Assembly: GCF_022370835.2 (NCBI RefSeq)
Contig: NZ_CP092365.1
Coordinates: forward strand, 3,658,001 to 3,722,000
Reading direction: 5' to 3'
Length of the DNA: 64,000 nt
Source of the DNA: Mycolicibacillus parakoreensis
GTDB lineage: Bacteria; Actinomycetota; Actinomycetes; Mycobacteriales; Mycobacteriaceae
A model generated the notes under the pieces. It worked only from the letters and a program-made list of their open reading frames with translations. It searched no databases and had not been told where the DNA came from. Position numbers and translations under genes: made by a program. Below, in pieces: positions 28,448 through 37,679 of this stretch (positions are counted from its first letter, which is position 1; the number at the start of each line of letters is the position of its first letter).

Positions 28448-31400
28448 GCTGCGCGCCCCCGCCCCGCCCGCCGCGGACTCGGCCCCGCTGTCCCGCCGGT
28501 GGCTCTGGCTGGTCGGCACCGTCGCGCTGGTCGGCACCTTCCTGCAGGCCCCCGGCCAGATCGCGCCGGACACCAAGCTGGACCTGACCGCCAACCCGCT
28601 GCGGTTCCTGGCCCGCGCCACCAACCTGTGGAACAGCGAGCTGCCGTTCGGGCAGGCCCAGAACCAGGCCTACGGGTACCTGTTTCCGCACGGCACGTTC
28701 TTTCTGGCCGGCGACGTGCTCGGCCTGCCCGGCTGGGTCACCCAGCGGCTGTGGTGGGCGCTGCTGCTCGCCGTGGGGTTCTGGGGGCTGCTGCGGGTCG
28801 CCGAGGCGCTGCGCATCGGCAGCCCCACCTCGCGGGTGCTGGCCGCCGCGGCGTTCGCGCTCTGCCCGCGGGTGCTGACCACGTTGGGGTCGATCTCCTC
28901 GGAGACCCTGCCGATGATGTTGGCGCCGTGGGTGCTGCTGCCGGTGATCGTGGCGCTGCGCGGCGGCCCGGCCCCCCGGTCGCTGCGGGTGCTGGCCGGC
29001 CAGGCCGCACTGGCGATGGCGCTGATGGGCGCGGTCAACGCGGTCGCCACGCTGGCCGGGTGCCTGCCCGCGCTGATCTGGTGGGCCTGCCACCGCCCGG
29101 ACCGCCGCTGGTGGGCGTTCACCGGGTGGGCCGCCCTGGCCGCGGCGCTGGCCAGCCTGTGGTGGCTGACCGCGCTGGTGGCGCTGGGCCGGATCAGCCC
29201 GCCGTTCCTCGACTTCATCGAATCGTCCGGGGTGACCACCCAGTGGACCTCGCTGACCGAGATGCTGCGCGGCACCGCCGCCTGGACCCCGTTCGTCGCC
29301 CCCGACGCCACCGCCGGCACCGCGCTGGTGACCGGCCCGCTCTACATCCTGGCGACCGGGCTGGTGGCCGCCGCCGGGCTGGCCGGGTTGGCGCTGGCGG
29401 CCACCGGGCTGGGGGCGGGCCGCCGCCACCCGGCGGCCGGCCGGCTGGTGACGATGCTGCTGGTCGGGGTGATGCTGCTGGGGCTGGGCTACGCCGGCGG
29501 GCTGGGTTCGCCGCTGGCGACCCCGGTGCAGGAGTTCCTCGACGCGGCCGGGGCGCCGCTGCGCAACGTGCACAAACTGGAGTCGGTGATCCGGATCCCG
29601 CTCACGCTGGGGCTGGCGGTGCTGCTGGGCCGGATCCCGCTGCCCGGCAGCGCGCCGAGCGCACAGTGGCGCACCGCGTTCGCCCACCCGGAACGCGACA
29701 AGCGGGTCGCGGTCGGCATCGTGGTGCTCTGCGCGCTGCTCACCGCCACCTCGCTGGCGTGGACCGGCCGGCTGACCCCGCCGGGCACGTTCACGGCGAT
29801 CCCGTCCTACTGGCAGCAGGCCGCCGACTGGCTCGACGCCCACAACACCGGGCGCCCCACCCCGGGGCGGGTGCTGGTGGTCCCCGGCGCCCCGTTCGCC
29901 ACCCAGGTCTGGGGCAGCAGCCACGACGAGCCGCTGCAGGTGCTCGGCGACAGCCCGTGGGCGGTGCGCGACTCGATTCCGCTCACCCCGCCGCAGGCGA
30001 TCCGGGCGTTCGACTCGGTGCAGCGCCTTCTGGCGGGCGGCCGGCCCTCGGCCGGGCTGGCCGACACCCTGATCCGGCAGGGCATCGCCTACCTGGTGGT
30101 CCGCAACGATCTGGATCCCGACACGTCGCGCTCGGCGCGCCCGATCCTGGTGCACCAGGCGATCGAGGGCTCCCCGGGGTTGAGCAAGGTCGCCGAGTTC
30201 GGTGAGCCGGTCGGGCCCGGCACCCTCGACGGGTTCGTCATCGACTCCGGTCTGCGCCCCACCTACCCGCCGGTGGAGATCTACCGGGTCGAGTCGGCCA
30301 CCAACCCCGCCGCCCCCTACCTGGTCGACGCCGACACGATGGCGCGCATCGACGGCGGCCCGGAGGTCCTGGCCCGCCTCGACGAACGCCAACGGCTGCT
30401 CGGCGCCGCCCCGCTGGGCCCGGCGCTGCTCACCGCCGACGCCCGCCGCGCCGGGCTGGCGGCCCCGACGGTCACCGTCACCGACACCCCGGTGGCCCGC
30501 GAGACCGACTACGGGCGGGTCGATCACCACTCGTCGGCGGCCCGCGCCCTCGACGAGCGCCGCCACACCCACAACCGGGTGCCCGACTATCCGGTGCCCG
30601 ACACGCCGCTGGTGGTCGGCGCGTGGACCGGGGGCCGGCTCACCGCGTCGAGTTCGGCCGCCGACGCCACCGCACTGCCCAACGTCAGCCCGGCCAGCGC
30701 CCCGGCCGCCGCGGTCGACGGCGACTCGGCGACCGCGTGGGTCTCCAACTCGCTGCAGGCCGCGGTCGGCCAGTGGCTGCAGGTCGACTTCGACCACCCG
30801 GTCACCAGCGGCAGCATCACCGTGACGCCGAGCGCCACCGCGGTCGGCGCCCAGGTGCGCCGCATCCAGGTCGAGACCCCCAACGGCACCACGACACTGA
30901 CGTTCGACGAGGCCGGCCGGCCGTTGAGCACCGCGCTGCCCTACGGCGAAACCCCGTGGGTGCGGCTGACCGCGACCGGCACCGACGACGGCTCGCCGGG
31001 GGTGCAGTTCGGCATCACCGAACTGGCGGTCACCGCCTACGACGCCTCCGGGTTCGCCCACCCGGTCGAGCTGCGCCACACCCTGACGGTGCCCGGCCCG
31101 CCGCCGGGCTCGACGGTGACCCGGTGGGATCTGGGCGCCGAACTGCTGGGCCGGCCCGGCTGCGCCGAGGGCCCCGACGGGGTCCGCTGCGCGGCGTCGA
31201 TGGGCCTGGCCCCGGAGGAGGAGGCGGTGTTCAGCCGCACCCTGACCGTGGTGCGGCCGATCACGGTGCGCCCGACGGTGTGGCTGCGGCCCCGGCAGGG
31301 CCCGCAGCTGGCCGACCTGCTGGCCGCGCCGGGGGTCACCCGCAGCTTCGGGGACTCCGATCTCATCGACGTGCTCGGCTCGTCCTACGCCGCCACCGAC

Positions 31401-32699
31401 GGCGACCCCGACACCGCCTGGAGCGCCCCGCAGCGGGTGGTGCGCGACAAGACCCCGCCGACGCTGACGCTGCGGCTGCCGACCGCCACCCGGGTCAGCG
31501 GCCTGCGGGTCGTCCCGGCCCGCTCGGAGGTGCCCACCACCCCGAGCGTGCTGGCGGTCGACCTCGGCGACGGCCCGCAGGTGCGCACCCTCGACACCGC
31601 CGACCGCGGGCCCACGACCCTGCCGTTGGCCGCCCACGTCACCGACACCGTCACCGTCAGCCTGCTGGACTGGGACGACGTCATCGACCGCACCGCGCTC
31701 GGTTTCGATCAGCTCAAACCGCCGGGGCTGGCCGAAATCACCGTGCTCGGCGCCGACGGGGCCCCGGTGGCCGCCGCGGACCGCGACACCGACCGGTCCC
31801 GGCCGGTGCGCGTCGACTGCGCGCACGGCCCGGTCATCGCGGTGGCCGGCCGGTTCGTGCACACCTCGATCACCACCACCGCCGGCGCCCTGCTCGACGG
31901 CGGCCCGGTGGCCGCGCACGCCTGCGACGACACCCCGATCACGCTGCCGCTGGGCCGCCAGGAGCTGCTGATCAGCCCCGGCTCGGCGTTCGTCGTCGAC
32001 GGCGCCCGGCTCACCGGCGCACACCCGAAGACACCCGCCGCCCCGCCCACGCCGGTGACGACCGGGGTGTGGCGCGCCGATCACCGCGAACTGCGGGTGC
32101 CCGCCGCCGAGGCGGCGCGGGTGCTGGTGGTCCCCGAGAGCGTCAACCCGGGCTGGCGGGCCCACACCGACGACGGGACCGCGCTGACCGCGGTGACCGT
32201 CAACGGCTGGCAGCAGGGCTGGGTGCTGCCGGCCGGCACGTCCGGTCCGATCACGCTGAGCTTCGCGTCCAACACCGGCTATCGGCTCGGGTTGCTCGGC
32301 GGGCTGGCGCTGCTGCCGCTGGTGGCGCTGCTGGCTCTGGTCGGCCGCCGCGCCCGCGGGCACCGCCCGGCGCGGCCCACCCGCGCGTGGGCGCCGGGCC
32401 CGCTCGCCGCGACCGCCGCGGCGCTGAGCGTCGGGACCCTGATCGCCGGGCCGGTGGGCACCGCGGTGTTCGCCGCGGCGCTGGCCGCCCGCCGGCTGCG
32501 CCGCGGCGCGGCGGTGACCGTCGGGTTCGCCGCGGCGGGGCTGACGGTGGCCGCCGCGGCGCTGGCGCGCTACCCGTGGCGCTCGGTGGACGGCTACATC
32601 GGCCACTCCGCGGGGGTGCAGCTGGCGGCGCTGGTGTCGGTCGCCGCGGTGGCCGCCGCGGCGCTGCCGGGCCGGCGCACCGACCGCGGCGAACCGTGA
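28395..32699 (+). CDS. aftD: arabinofuranosyltransferase AftD
   Basis: About 1,430 residues (Mtb Rv0236c is 1,400). The N-terminal third is a GT-C-type membrane domain with the family block QIAPDTKLDLTANPLRFLARATNLWNS and many transmembrane helices up to about residue 460. The large periplasmic part has at least two F5/8-type carbohydrate-binding segments (AAVDGDSATAWVSNSLQ near residue 775 and AATDGDPDTAWSAPQ near 1000). Further membrane helices close the protein. AftD adds arabinofuranose branches in arabinogalactan and lipoarabinomannan using decaprenyl-phospho-arabinose. The GTG at 28395 is the longest start; TTG 28425 is possible. The clear homology begins at about residue 30 (SAPLSRRWL). 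Confidence 0.95.
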   Translation: MTRSRRCSTGLSTATAAELRAPAPPAADSAPLSRRWLWLVGTVALVGTFLQAPGQIAPDTKLDLTANPLRFLARATNLWNSELPFGQAQNQAYGYLFPHGTFFLAGDVLGLPGWVTQRLWWALLLAVGFWGLLRVAEALRIGSPTSRVLAAAAFALCPRVLTTLGSISSETLPMMLAPWVLLPVIVALRGGPAPRSLRVLAGQAALAMALMGAVNAVATLAGCLPALIWWACHRPDRRWWAFTGWAALAAALASLWWLTALVALGRISPPFLDFIESSGVTTQWTSLTEMLRGTAAWTPFVAPDATAGTALVTGPLYILATGLVAAAGLAGLALAATGLGAGRRHPAAGRLVTMLLVGVMLLGLGYAGGLGSPLATPVQEFLDAAGAPLRNVHKLESVIRIPLTLGLAVLLGRIPLPGSAPSAQWRTAFAHPERDKRVAVGIVVLCALLTATSLAWTGRLTPPGTFTAIPSYWQQAADWLDAHNTGRPTPGRVLVVPGAPFATQVWGSSHDEPLQVLGDSPWAVRDSIPLTPPQAIRAFDSVQRLLAGGRPSAGLADTLIRQGIAYLVVRNDLDPDTSRSARPILVHQAIEGSPGLSKVAEFGEPVGPGTLDGFVIDSGLRPTYPPVEIYRVESATNPAAPYLVDADTMARIDGGPEVLARLDERQRLLGAAPLGPALLTADARRAGLAAPTVTVTDTPVARETDYGRVDHHSSAARALDERRHTHNRVPDYPVPDTPLVVGAWTGGRLTASSSAADATALPNVSPASAPAAAVDGDSATAWVSNSLQAAVGQWLQVDFDHPVTSGSITVTPSATAVGAQVRRIQVETPNGTTTLTFDEAGRPLSTALPYGETPWVRLTATGTDDGSPGVQFGITELAVTAYDASGFAHPVELRHTLTVPGPPPGSTVTRWDLGAELLGRPGCAEGPDGVRCAASMGLAPEEEAVFSRTLTVVRPITVRPTVWLRPRQGPQLADLLAAPGVTRSFGDSDLIDVLGSSYAATDGDPDTAWSAPQRVVRDKTPPTLTLRLPTATRVSGLRVVPARSEVPTTPSVLAVDLGDGPQVRTLDTADRGPTTLPLAAHVTDTVTVSLLDWDDVIDRTALGFDQLKPPGLAEITVLGADGAPVAAADRDTDRSRPVRVDCAHGPVIAVAGRFVHTSITTTAGALLDGGPVAAHACDDTPITLPLGRQELLISPGSAFVVDGARLTGAHPKTPAAPPTPVTTGVWRADHRELRVPAAEAARVLVVPESVNPGWRAHTDDGTALTAVTVNGWQQGWVLPAGTSGPITLSFASNTGYRLGLLGGLALLPLVALLALVGRRARGHRPARPTRAWAPGPLAATAAALSVGTLIAGPVGTAVFAAALAARRLRRGAAVTVGFAAAGLTVAAAALARYPWRSVDGYIGHSAGVQLAALVSVAAVAAAALPGRRTDRGEP

Positions 32700-32764
32700 C
32701 GGCCCCGGGCGCGGGCCTCTAGCCTGGAGCCCAGACCGAGGACGGCATCCGAGGAGCCGCGGGC

Positions 32765-34216
32765 ATGGACTGGTTCGGCGCACCGGAGTATCAGCTGGGC
32801 CGGCTGGTGCTCGAACGCGGCATCGCCGCGGTCTACCTGATCGCCTTTCTCGCCGCCGCCCGGCAGTTCCGCGCCCTGCTCGGCGAGCGCGGCATGCTGC
32901 CGATCCCGCGGTATCTGGCCACCCGGACGTTTCGGCAGGCGCCCAGCATCTTCCACTGGCACTACTCCGACCGGTTCTTCGCCGCGATCGCCTGGGGCGG
33001 TGCGGTGCTGGCCACCGCGCTGGTGGCCGGGGCGAGCACCCTGGTGCCGCTGTGGGCGACGATGGCGGCCTGGCTGGCGCTGTGGGTGGGCTACCTGTCG
33101 ATCGTCAACGTCGGCCAGCAGTGGTACTCCTTCGGCTGGGAGTCGCTGCTGTGCGAGGCCGGGTTCCTGGCGATCTTTCTGGGCAACGACCGGGTCGCCC
33201 CGCCGGTGCTGGTGCTGTGGCTGACCCGCTGGCTGCTGTTCCGCGTCGAGTTCGGCGCGGGGTTGATCAAGCTGCGCGGCGACCGCTGCTGGCGGGACCT
33301 GACCTGCCTGGACTACCACCACGAAACCCAGCCGATGCCCGGGCCGGCAAGCTGGTTCTTCCACCACCTGCCGGCCCCGCTGCACCGCGTGGAGGCCGCC
33401 GGCAACCATCTCACCCAACTGGTGGTGCCGTTCGGCTTGTTCGCCCCGCAGCCGGTGGCCGGCATCGCCGCGGCGATCATGATCGTCACCCAGCTGTGGC
33501 TGGTCGCCTCCGGGAACTTCGCGTGGCTGAACTGGCTGACGATCGTGCTCGCCGGCGGGGTGCTGGTCGCGCCCGGGGCCGCGACACCGGCCACCGCCGC
33601 GGGCCCTGCCCCGGTGTGGTTCGTGGCCGCGGTGGTGGCGGTGACCGTCGTGGTGGCCGTGCTCAGCGTCTGGCCGGTGGTCAACATGGTCTCGGCCGGC
33701 CAACGCATGAACGCCTCGTTCAACCCGCTGCGGCTGGTCAACACCTACGGGGCGTTCGGCAGTGTGGGCCGCACCCGCTACGAGGTGGTCGTCGAGGGCA
33801 CCGCCCACGACGCGCTCACCGACGACGCGGTCTGGCACGAATACGAGTTCCGGGGCAAACCCGGGGCGCCGGGCCGGCTGCCGCGGCAGTGGGCGCCCTA
33901 CCACCTGCGGCTGGATTGGCTGATGTGGTTCGCCGCGCTCTCCCCGTCCTACGCGCGGGGCTGGTTCGAGCCGTTTCTGCTGCGGCTGCTGGTCAACGAT
34001 CCGGCGACGGTGCGCCTGCTGCGCCACAACCCGTTCGCGCTCGCCGCGCCGCGGTTCGTGCGCGCCCAGCTCTACCGTTACCGCTTCACCACCGCCGCCG
34101 AGCTGCGCCGCGACCGCACCTGGTGGCACCGCACACTGATCGGCCCGTATGTGCCACCGGTTACGCTGCGCGGTGAGGGCCGCTCCGATCGTTTCCCGTA
34201 CTCCGCCCCCGACTAG
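32765..34216 (+). CDS. lipase maturation factor family membrane protein (Rv0235c)
   Basis: 483 residues, one more than Rv0235c. It shows the LMF1-family pattern: YLIAFLAAARQFRALLGERGMLPIPRYL, SIVNVGQQWYSFGWESLLCEAGFLAIFLG, LFRVEFGAGLIKLRGDRCWRDLTCLDYHHETQPMPGPASW, and the C-terminal soluble block VEGTAHDALTDDAVWHEYEFRGKPG...APYHLRLDWLMWFAAL. Around ten membrane segments. In animals the family assists lipase folding; in actinobacteria the role is unknown. The start ATG has GAGGAGCC, and a TAGCCT hexamer is at 32719. It follows aftD by 65 bases and precedes gabD1 by nine, the Mtb order. Confidence 0.9.
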   Translation: MDWFGAPEYQLGRLVLERGIAAVYLIAFLAAARQFRALLGERGMLPIPRYLATRTFRQAPSIFHWHYSDRFFAAIAWGGAVLATALVAGASTLVPLWATMAAWLALWVGYLSIVNVGQQWYSFGWESLLCEAGFLAIFLGNDRVAPPVLVLWLTRWLLFRVEFGAGLIKLRGDRCWRDLTCLDYHHETQPMPGPASWFFHHLPAPLHRVEAAGNHLTQLVVPFGLFAPQPVAGIAAAIMIVTQLWLVASGNFAWLNWLTIVLAGGVLVAPGAATPATAAGPAPVWFVAAVVAVTVVVAVLSVWPVVNMVSAGQRMNASFNPLRLVNTYGAFGSVGRTRYEVVVEGTAHDALTDDAVWHEYEFRGKPGAPGRLPRQWAPYHLRLDWLMWFAALSPSYARGWFEPFLLRLLVNDPATVRLLRHNPFALAAPRFVRAQLYRYRFTTAAELRRDRTWWHRTLIGPYVPPVTLRGEGRSDRFPYSAPD

Positions 34217-34225
34217 GAGGTCGCC

Positions 34226-35608
34226 GTGTCCCCAGCGTCGATAGCCACGATCAATCCCGCCACCGGTGCGACGGTCAAAACGTTCACCCCGGCGACCGAC
34301 ACCGAGATCGAGGCGGTGATCGCGCGCGCCCACGACCGTTTCGCCTCCTACCGCGCAACGAGTTTCGCCGAGCGCGCCGCGTGGGCGCACGCCACCGCCG
34401 ACCTGATCGAGGCCGAGGCCGACGACATCGCGGCGCTGATGACCCTGGAGATGGGCAAGACGCTGGCCGCCGCCCGGGCCGAGGCGCTCAAATCCGCCCA
34501 GGGATTCCGGTTCTACGCCGACAACACCGCCGCACTGCTGGCCGACGTGCCCGCCGACGCGGCCGCCGTCGGGGCGTCGGCGGCGTTCACCCGGTATCAG
34601 CCGCTGGGGGTGGTGTTGGCGGTGATGCCGTGGAATTTCCCCCTGTGGCAGGCGGTCCGGTTCGCCGCGCCGGCGTTGATGGCCGGCAACGTCGGCATCC
34701 TCAAACACGCCTCCAACGTCCCGCAGACCGCGCTGTATCTGGCCGACGTGATCGCCCGCGGCGGCTTCCCGCCCGGGTGCTTCCAGACGCTGCTGATCGG
34801 GGCCTCCGCGGTGGAGGGCGTCCTGCGCGACCCGCGGGTGGCCGCGGCCACCCTGACCGGCAGTGAGCCGGCGGGGCGGGCGGTGGCCGCGGTCGCCGGC
34901 GACGAGATCAAGCCCACGGTGCTCGAACTCGGCGGGTCCGACCCGTTCATCGTGATGCCGTCGGCGGACGTGGACGCCGCGGCGCGCACCGCGGTCACCG
35001 CCCGGGTGCAGAACAACGGCCAGTCCTGCATCGCGGCCAAACGGTTCATCGTCCACACCGACGTCTACGACGCGTTCACCGCGAAGTTCGTCGCCGGGAT
35101 GCAGGCGCTGACCGTCGGCGACCCCACCGACCCGGACACCGATGTGGGTCCGCTGGCCACCGAGTCCGGCCGCGACGAGGTCGCCGGACAGGTCGACGAC
35201 GCGGTGGCCGCCGGCGCGCAGATCGCCTGCGGGGGACGGCGTCTGGACCGTCCCGGCTGGTTCTACCCGCCGACGGTCGTCACCGGCATCACCGCCGACA
35301 TGGCGCTGTACACCGAGGAGGTGTTCGGTCCGGTCGCCGGGCTGTACCGGGTGGGCAGCCTCGAGGAGGCCCTCGAGATCGCCAACGCCACCCCGTTCGG
35401 CCTGGGGTCCAACGCCTGGACCCGCGACGAGGCCGAGCAGCGGCGGTTCATCGACGGCATCGAGGCCGGGCAGGTGTTCATCAACGGGATGACCGTGTCG
35501 TACCCGCAGTTGCCGTTCGGCGGGATCAAACGCTCCGGCTACGGCCGCGAGCTCTCCGGCAACGGGATCCGGGAGTTCTGCAACACCAAGACCGTCTGGG
35601 TCCGGTGA
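34226..35608 (+). CDS. gabD1: succinate-semialdehyde dehydrogenase (NADP+) GabD1
   Basis: 460 residues, the length of the active GabD1 form (about 457). The ALDH hallmarks are PWNFPLWQAVRFAAPALMAGN (cofactor site), TVLELGGSDPFIVM with the general-base glutamate near residue 231, and NNGQSCIAAKRF with the nucleophilic cysteine near residue 265. It oxidises succinate semialdehyde to succinate, linking the GABA/2-oxoglutarate bypass to the TCA cycle. GTG 34226 follows AGGAGGT and begins nine bases after the LMF-like gene, so co-transcription is likely. The R2lox gene converges on it 13 bases after the stop. Confidence 0.93.
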   Translation: MSPASIATINPATGATVKTFTPATDTEIEAVIARAHDRFASYRATSFAERAAWAHATADLIEAEADDIAALMTLEMGKTLAAARAEALKSAQGFRFYADNTAALLADVPADAAAVGASAAFTRYQPLGVVLAVMPWNFPLWQAVRFAAPALMAGNVGILKHASNVPQTALYLADVIARGGFPPGCFQTLLIGASAVEGVLRDPRVAAATLTGSEPAGRAVAAVAGDEIKPTVLELGGSDPFIVMPSADVDAAARTAVTARVQNNGQSCIAAKRFIVHTDVYDAFTAKFVAGMQALTVGDPTDPDTDVGPLATESGRDEVAGQVDDAVAAGAQIACGGRRLDRPGWFYPPTVVTGITADMALYTEEVFGPVAGLYRVGSLEEALEIANATPFGLGSNAWTRDEAEQRRFIDGIEAGQVFINGMTVSYPQLPFGGIKRSGYGRELSGNGIREFCNTKTVWVR

Positions 35609-35621
35609 GGCCCGCCCGCGC

Positions 35622-36563
35622 TCAGCCGAGGGCGGCCAGCTCCCGGCGGTCCTCGTCGGCGAAGGTGTCCTCCAACCGCAGCGGGGTGTAGTCCAAGTCG
35701 ATCTCGGCCAGCGGGCGGCCCCGTGCGCTGGAGATGGTGCCCAGCCGGCGCATCCCCTTGTCCCCGGCGTAGGTGGTGAACTCCTCCACCGAGAGCCCGA
35801 ACGGGATGTCGTCGCCGTAGATGGCCAGCGCGGCCTCGGTGGCCTGCAGCGCCACCGGGATGAGTTCGTTCATCCGGTCCTCGAACACCGCCCAGTTGGC
35901 GTCGTCGGCGGCGACGTGGCGCCGGCAGGTGAACGTGCCCCAGGCCATGTGGCGGCGTTCGTCGTCGCCGATGCGGCGCACCAGTTCCTGCATGCCCGGC
36001 AGGATGGCCCGCTCGGTGCAGATCTTCTGCCACGCGTAGTAGCCGGTGAGCGCCAGCATCCCCTCCACGACGTGGTTGTAGGTCGCCGAGGCGCGCACCT
36101 GGGCGGCCGGCGACGGGTCGGTCAGCAACGCGCCGAGCGCTGCGGGCAGCTCCTCGTTGAAGATGGTGCGGTAGGCGGGCAGCTCGTCGAGGTAGCCGTG
36201 CAGGTCCTCGGTGACCCCGACCGCGTCGAGCCACAGCCGGAAGACCTGCACGTGCTTGGCCTCCTCGTAGGCGAACTGGGTCAGATACATCTCGTCGCCG
36301 AGGCGGCCCTCGGCGCGCATCGCGGCCATGAACGGCTGGATGTCGCTGGTGACCGCCTCCTCGCCGGCGATGAACTGCGCGCACAGCCGGGTGGCGATGT
36401 CGCGCTGCGGGTCGGTCAGCGCCTCCCAGTCGGCCCGGTCGCCGGAGAAGTCGATGTCGGCCGGATTCCAGGATTTCGCGTTGCCGCCGGCGAACAGCTT
36501 CAGCGGCATGCTGGCCCAGTTCAGCCCGCCGGAGTTCAGCGAACCGTAGTGAGTGCGTGTCAT
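35622..36563 (-). CDS. R2-like ligand-binding oxidase (R2lox, annotated NrdB in Mtb)
   Basis: 313 residues (Rv0233 is 314). Counting from ATG 36563, all Mn/Fe ligands known for Mtb R2lox fall in place: Glu68, Glu101, His104, Glu167, Glu202 and His205. Val71 and Tyr162, which form the ether cross-link, are also conserved. The C-terminal [24 protein letters not shown] is diagnostic. It is therefore not a ribonucleotide reductase small subunit but a heterodinuclear oxidase that binds a long-chain fatty acid; its substrate is unknown. AGGAGGTGG precedes the start, a TAGGCT -10 lies at 36588-36583 on this strand, and a CRP-type palindrome immediately upstream of that suggests cAMP-linked control. 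Confidence 0.95.
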   Translation of the reverse strand: MTRTHYGSLNSGGLNWASMPLKLFAGGNAKSWNPADIDFSGDRADWEALTDPQRDIATRLCAQFIAGEEAVTSDIQPFMAAMRAEGRLGDEMYLTQFAYEEAKHVQVFRLWLDAVGVTEDLHGYLDELPAYRTIFNEELPAALGALLTDPSPAAQVRASATYNHVVEGMLALTGYYAWQKICTERAILPGMQELVRRIGDDERRHMAWGTFTCRRHVAADDANWAVFEDRMNELIPVALQATEAALAIYGDDIPFGLSVEEFTTYAGDKGMRRLGTISSARGRPLAEIDLDYTPLRLEDTFADEDRRELAALG

Positions 36564-36590
36564 GGCGCCACCTCCTGACCCCAGCCTAAC

Positions 36591-36604
36591 GTGATCTGGC
36601 TCAC
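36591..36604. promoter_or_regulatory. CRP-type palindrome GTGA-N6-TCAC upstream of R2lox
   Basis: GTGATCTGGCTCAC is identical in 12 of 14 positions to the core of the site at 4634-4647. It lies directly upstream of the TAGGCT hexamer, 28 bases from the R2lox start, so a bound regulator would overlap the -35 region. It is also downstream of the pirin gene stop. Confidence 0.5.
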
Positions 36605-36622
36605 TTTTGGGCCGGGCCGGTG

Positions 36623-37618
36623 TCACGGGGGCGGCGGATTGCCGCGCGCCTTGAGCCGCCCGTTCGGCAGCGGCGGGGCCGGTAGGCGCCGGCGCGGGCC
36701 GCGGTAGCCGCGCACCGCGCCGAACCGGTCGGATTGCTGCTGCCAGGCGGTGCGGTAGGCGACGATCTCCTCGTGGCTGCGGGCGACGAAGTTCCACCAC
36801 ATCACGATCTGCTCGGCGAACGGCGGCCCGCCGAGCAGCAGGGCGCGGGCGGGCTGGTCGGTCGGGTTGGCCAGGCGCAGCTCGGTCTGCCCGGCCCCCA
36901 AATAGCCGAGCTCGCCGGGGCGCACCGCGGTCGACTCCCACTGCAGCACGCCGCGGTCGACCAGCAGGCCGTGCTCGAAGTCGCCGGCGATCGCCAGCCG
37001 CAGCCGCGCCCCGGGCGACACCCGCACCTCGGCGCCGAGCAGCGCGGTGAACGTGCTCACCGGGGAGCGCACCCCGGCCAGCGTGCCCAGAAACACCCGC
37101 GCGCTGGCGCCGTCGAGGTCGACCGGCTCGGGGCTGTGGTGTTGGAAGTCGCGGGGCGCGTCGCGGGCCGCGGCGGGCAGCGCCACCCACAGCTGCACGC
37201 CGTGCAGCGCCGTGGTGGCCGCGGTGGAGACCTCGGAGTGGCAGATGCCGTGCCCGCCGGTCATCAGGTTCAGCTCGCCGGGCCGCACCAGGGCGTGCAC
37301 CCCGGCGCTGTCGCGGTGCTCGATCTCGCCGGCGAACAGCCAGCTCACCGTCTGCAGCCCGGTGTGCGGGTGCGGGGCCACGTCCATGCCGCCGGTGGCG
37401 GCGACGTCGTCGGGTCCGTAGTGGTCGGCGAAGCACCACGCGCCGATCAGCGGGCGGTGCCGCTGCGGCAGGGTGCGGCGCACCGTCATCGCCCGCGGGC
37501 CGCCGAGCGGGACCTGCCGTGCCGCCAGGATCTGCACCACCGGGCGCCCGGCGGCGTCGCGCGGGCACTGGGCGGCCCCGCCCGCCACCTCGGCGGGGTG
37601 GGCTTCGGTGTTGCTCAT
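36623..37618 (-). CDS. pirin-family cupin protein
   Basis: 331 residues with the pirin layout. The N-terminal cupin has [44 protein letters not shown] and [11 protein letters not shown], giving the His-His-His-Glu set (HPHTG, EIEH, HSE) expected for one metal ion. The C-terminal cupin ([20 protein letters not shown]) is typical too. Bacterial pirins include quercetin dioxygenases and regulators of pyruvate metabolism, so the role is open. This gene replaces the tetR/fadE4 genes that follow Rv0233 in Mtb. It lies between R2lox and tmaT, all on the minus strand, with gaps of 59 and 61 bases. Confidence 0.88.
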   Translation of the reverse strand: MSNTEAHPAEVAGGAAQCPRDAAGRPVVQILAARQVPLGGPRAMTVRRTLPQRHRPLIGAWCFADHYGPDDVAATGGMDVAPHPHTGLQTVSWLFAGEIEHRDSAGVHALVRPGELNLMTGGHGICHSEVSTAATTALHGVQLWVALPAAARDAPRDFQHHSPEPVDLDGASARVFLGTLAGVRSPVSTFTALLGAEVRVSPGARLRLAIAGDFEHGLLVDRGVLQWESTAVRPGELGYLGAGQTELRLANPTDQPARALLLGGPPFAEQIVMWWNFVARSHEEIVAYRTAWQQQSDRFGAVRGYRGPRRRLPAPPLPNGRLKARGNPPPP

Positions 37619-37679
37619 CGGCTCCGCCCCGTTCGCGCATCCCCCAGCCTCGCCCCGGTCGCGGCGCGCTCGGCCCCGG

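Noticed and set aside
28416..32783. A 1,455-codon open frame on the minus strand opposite aftD, and several other long antisense frames (e.g. 1986-4637 plus, 4716-5927 minus, 14065-16902 minus)
   Set aside because: They mirror real genes with strong G/C third-position bias and are rich in Arg, Gly, Pro and His, with no family motifs. They are by-products of composition.
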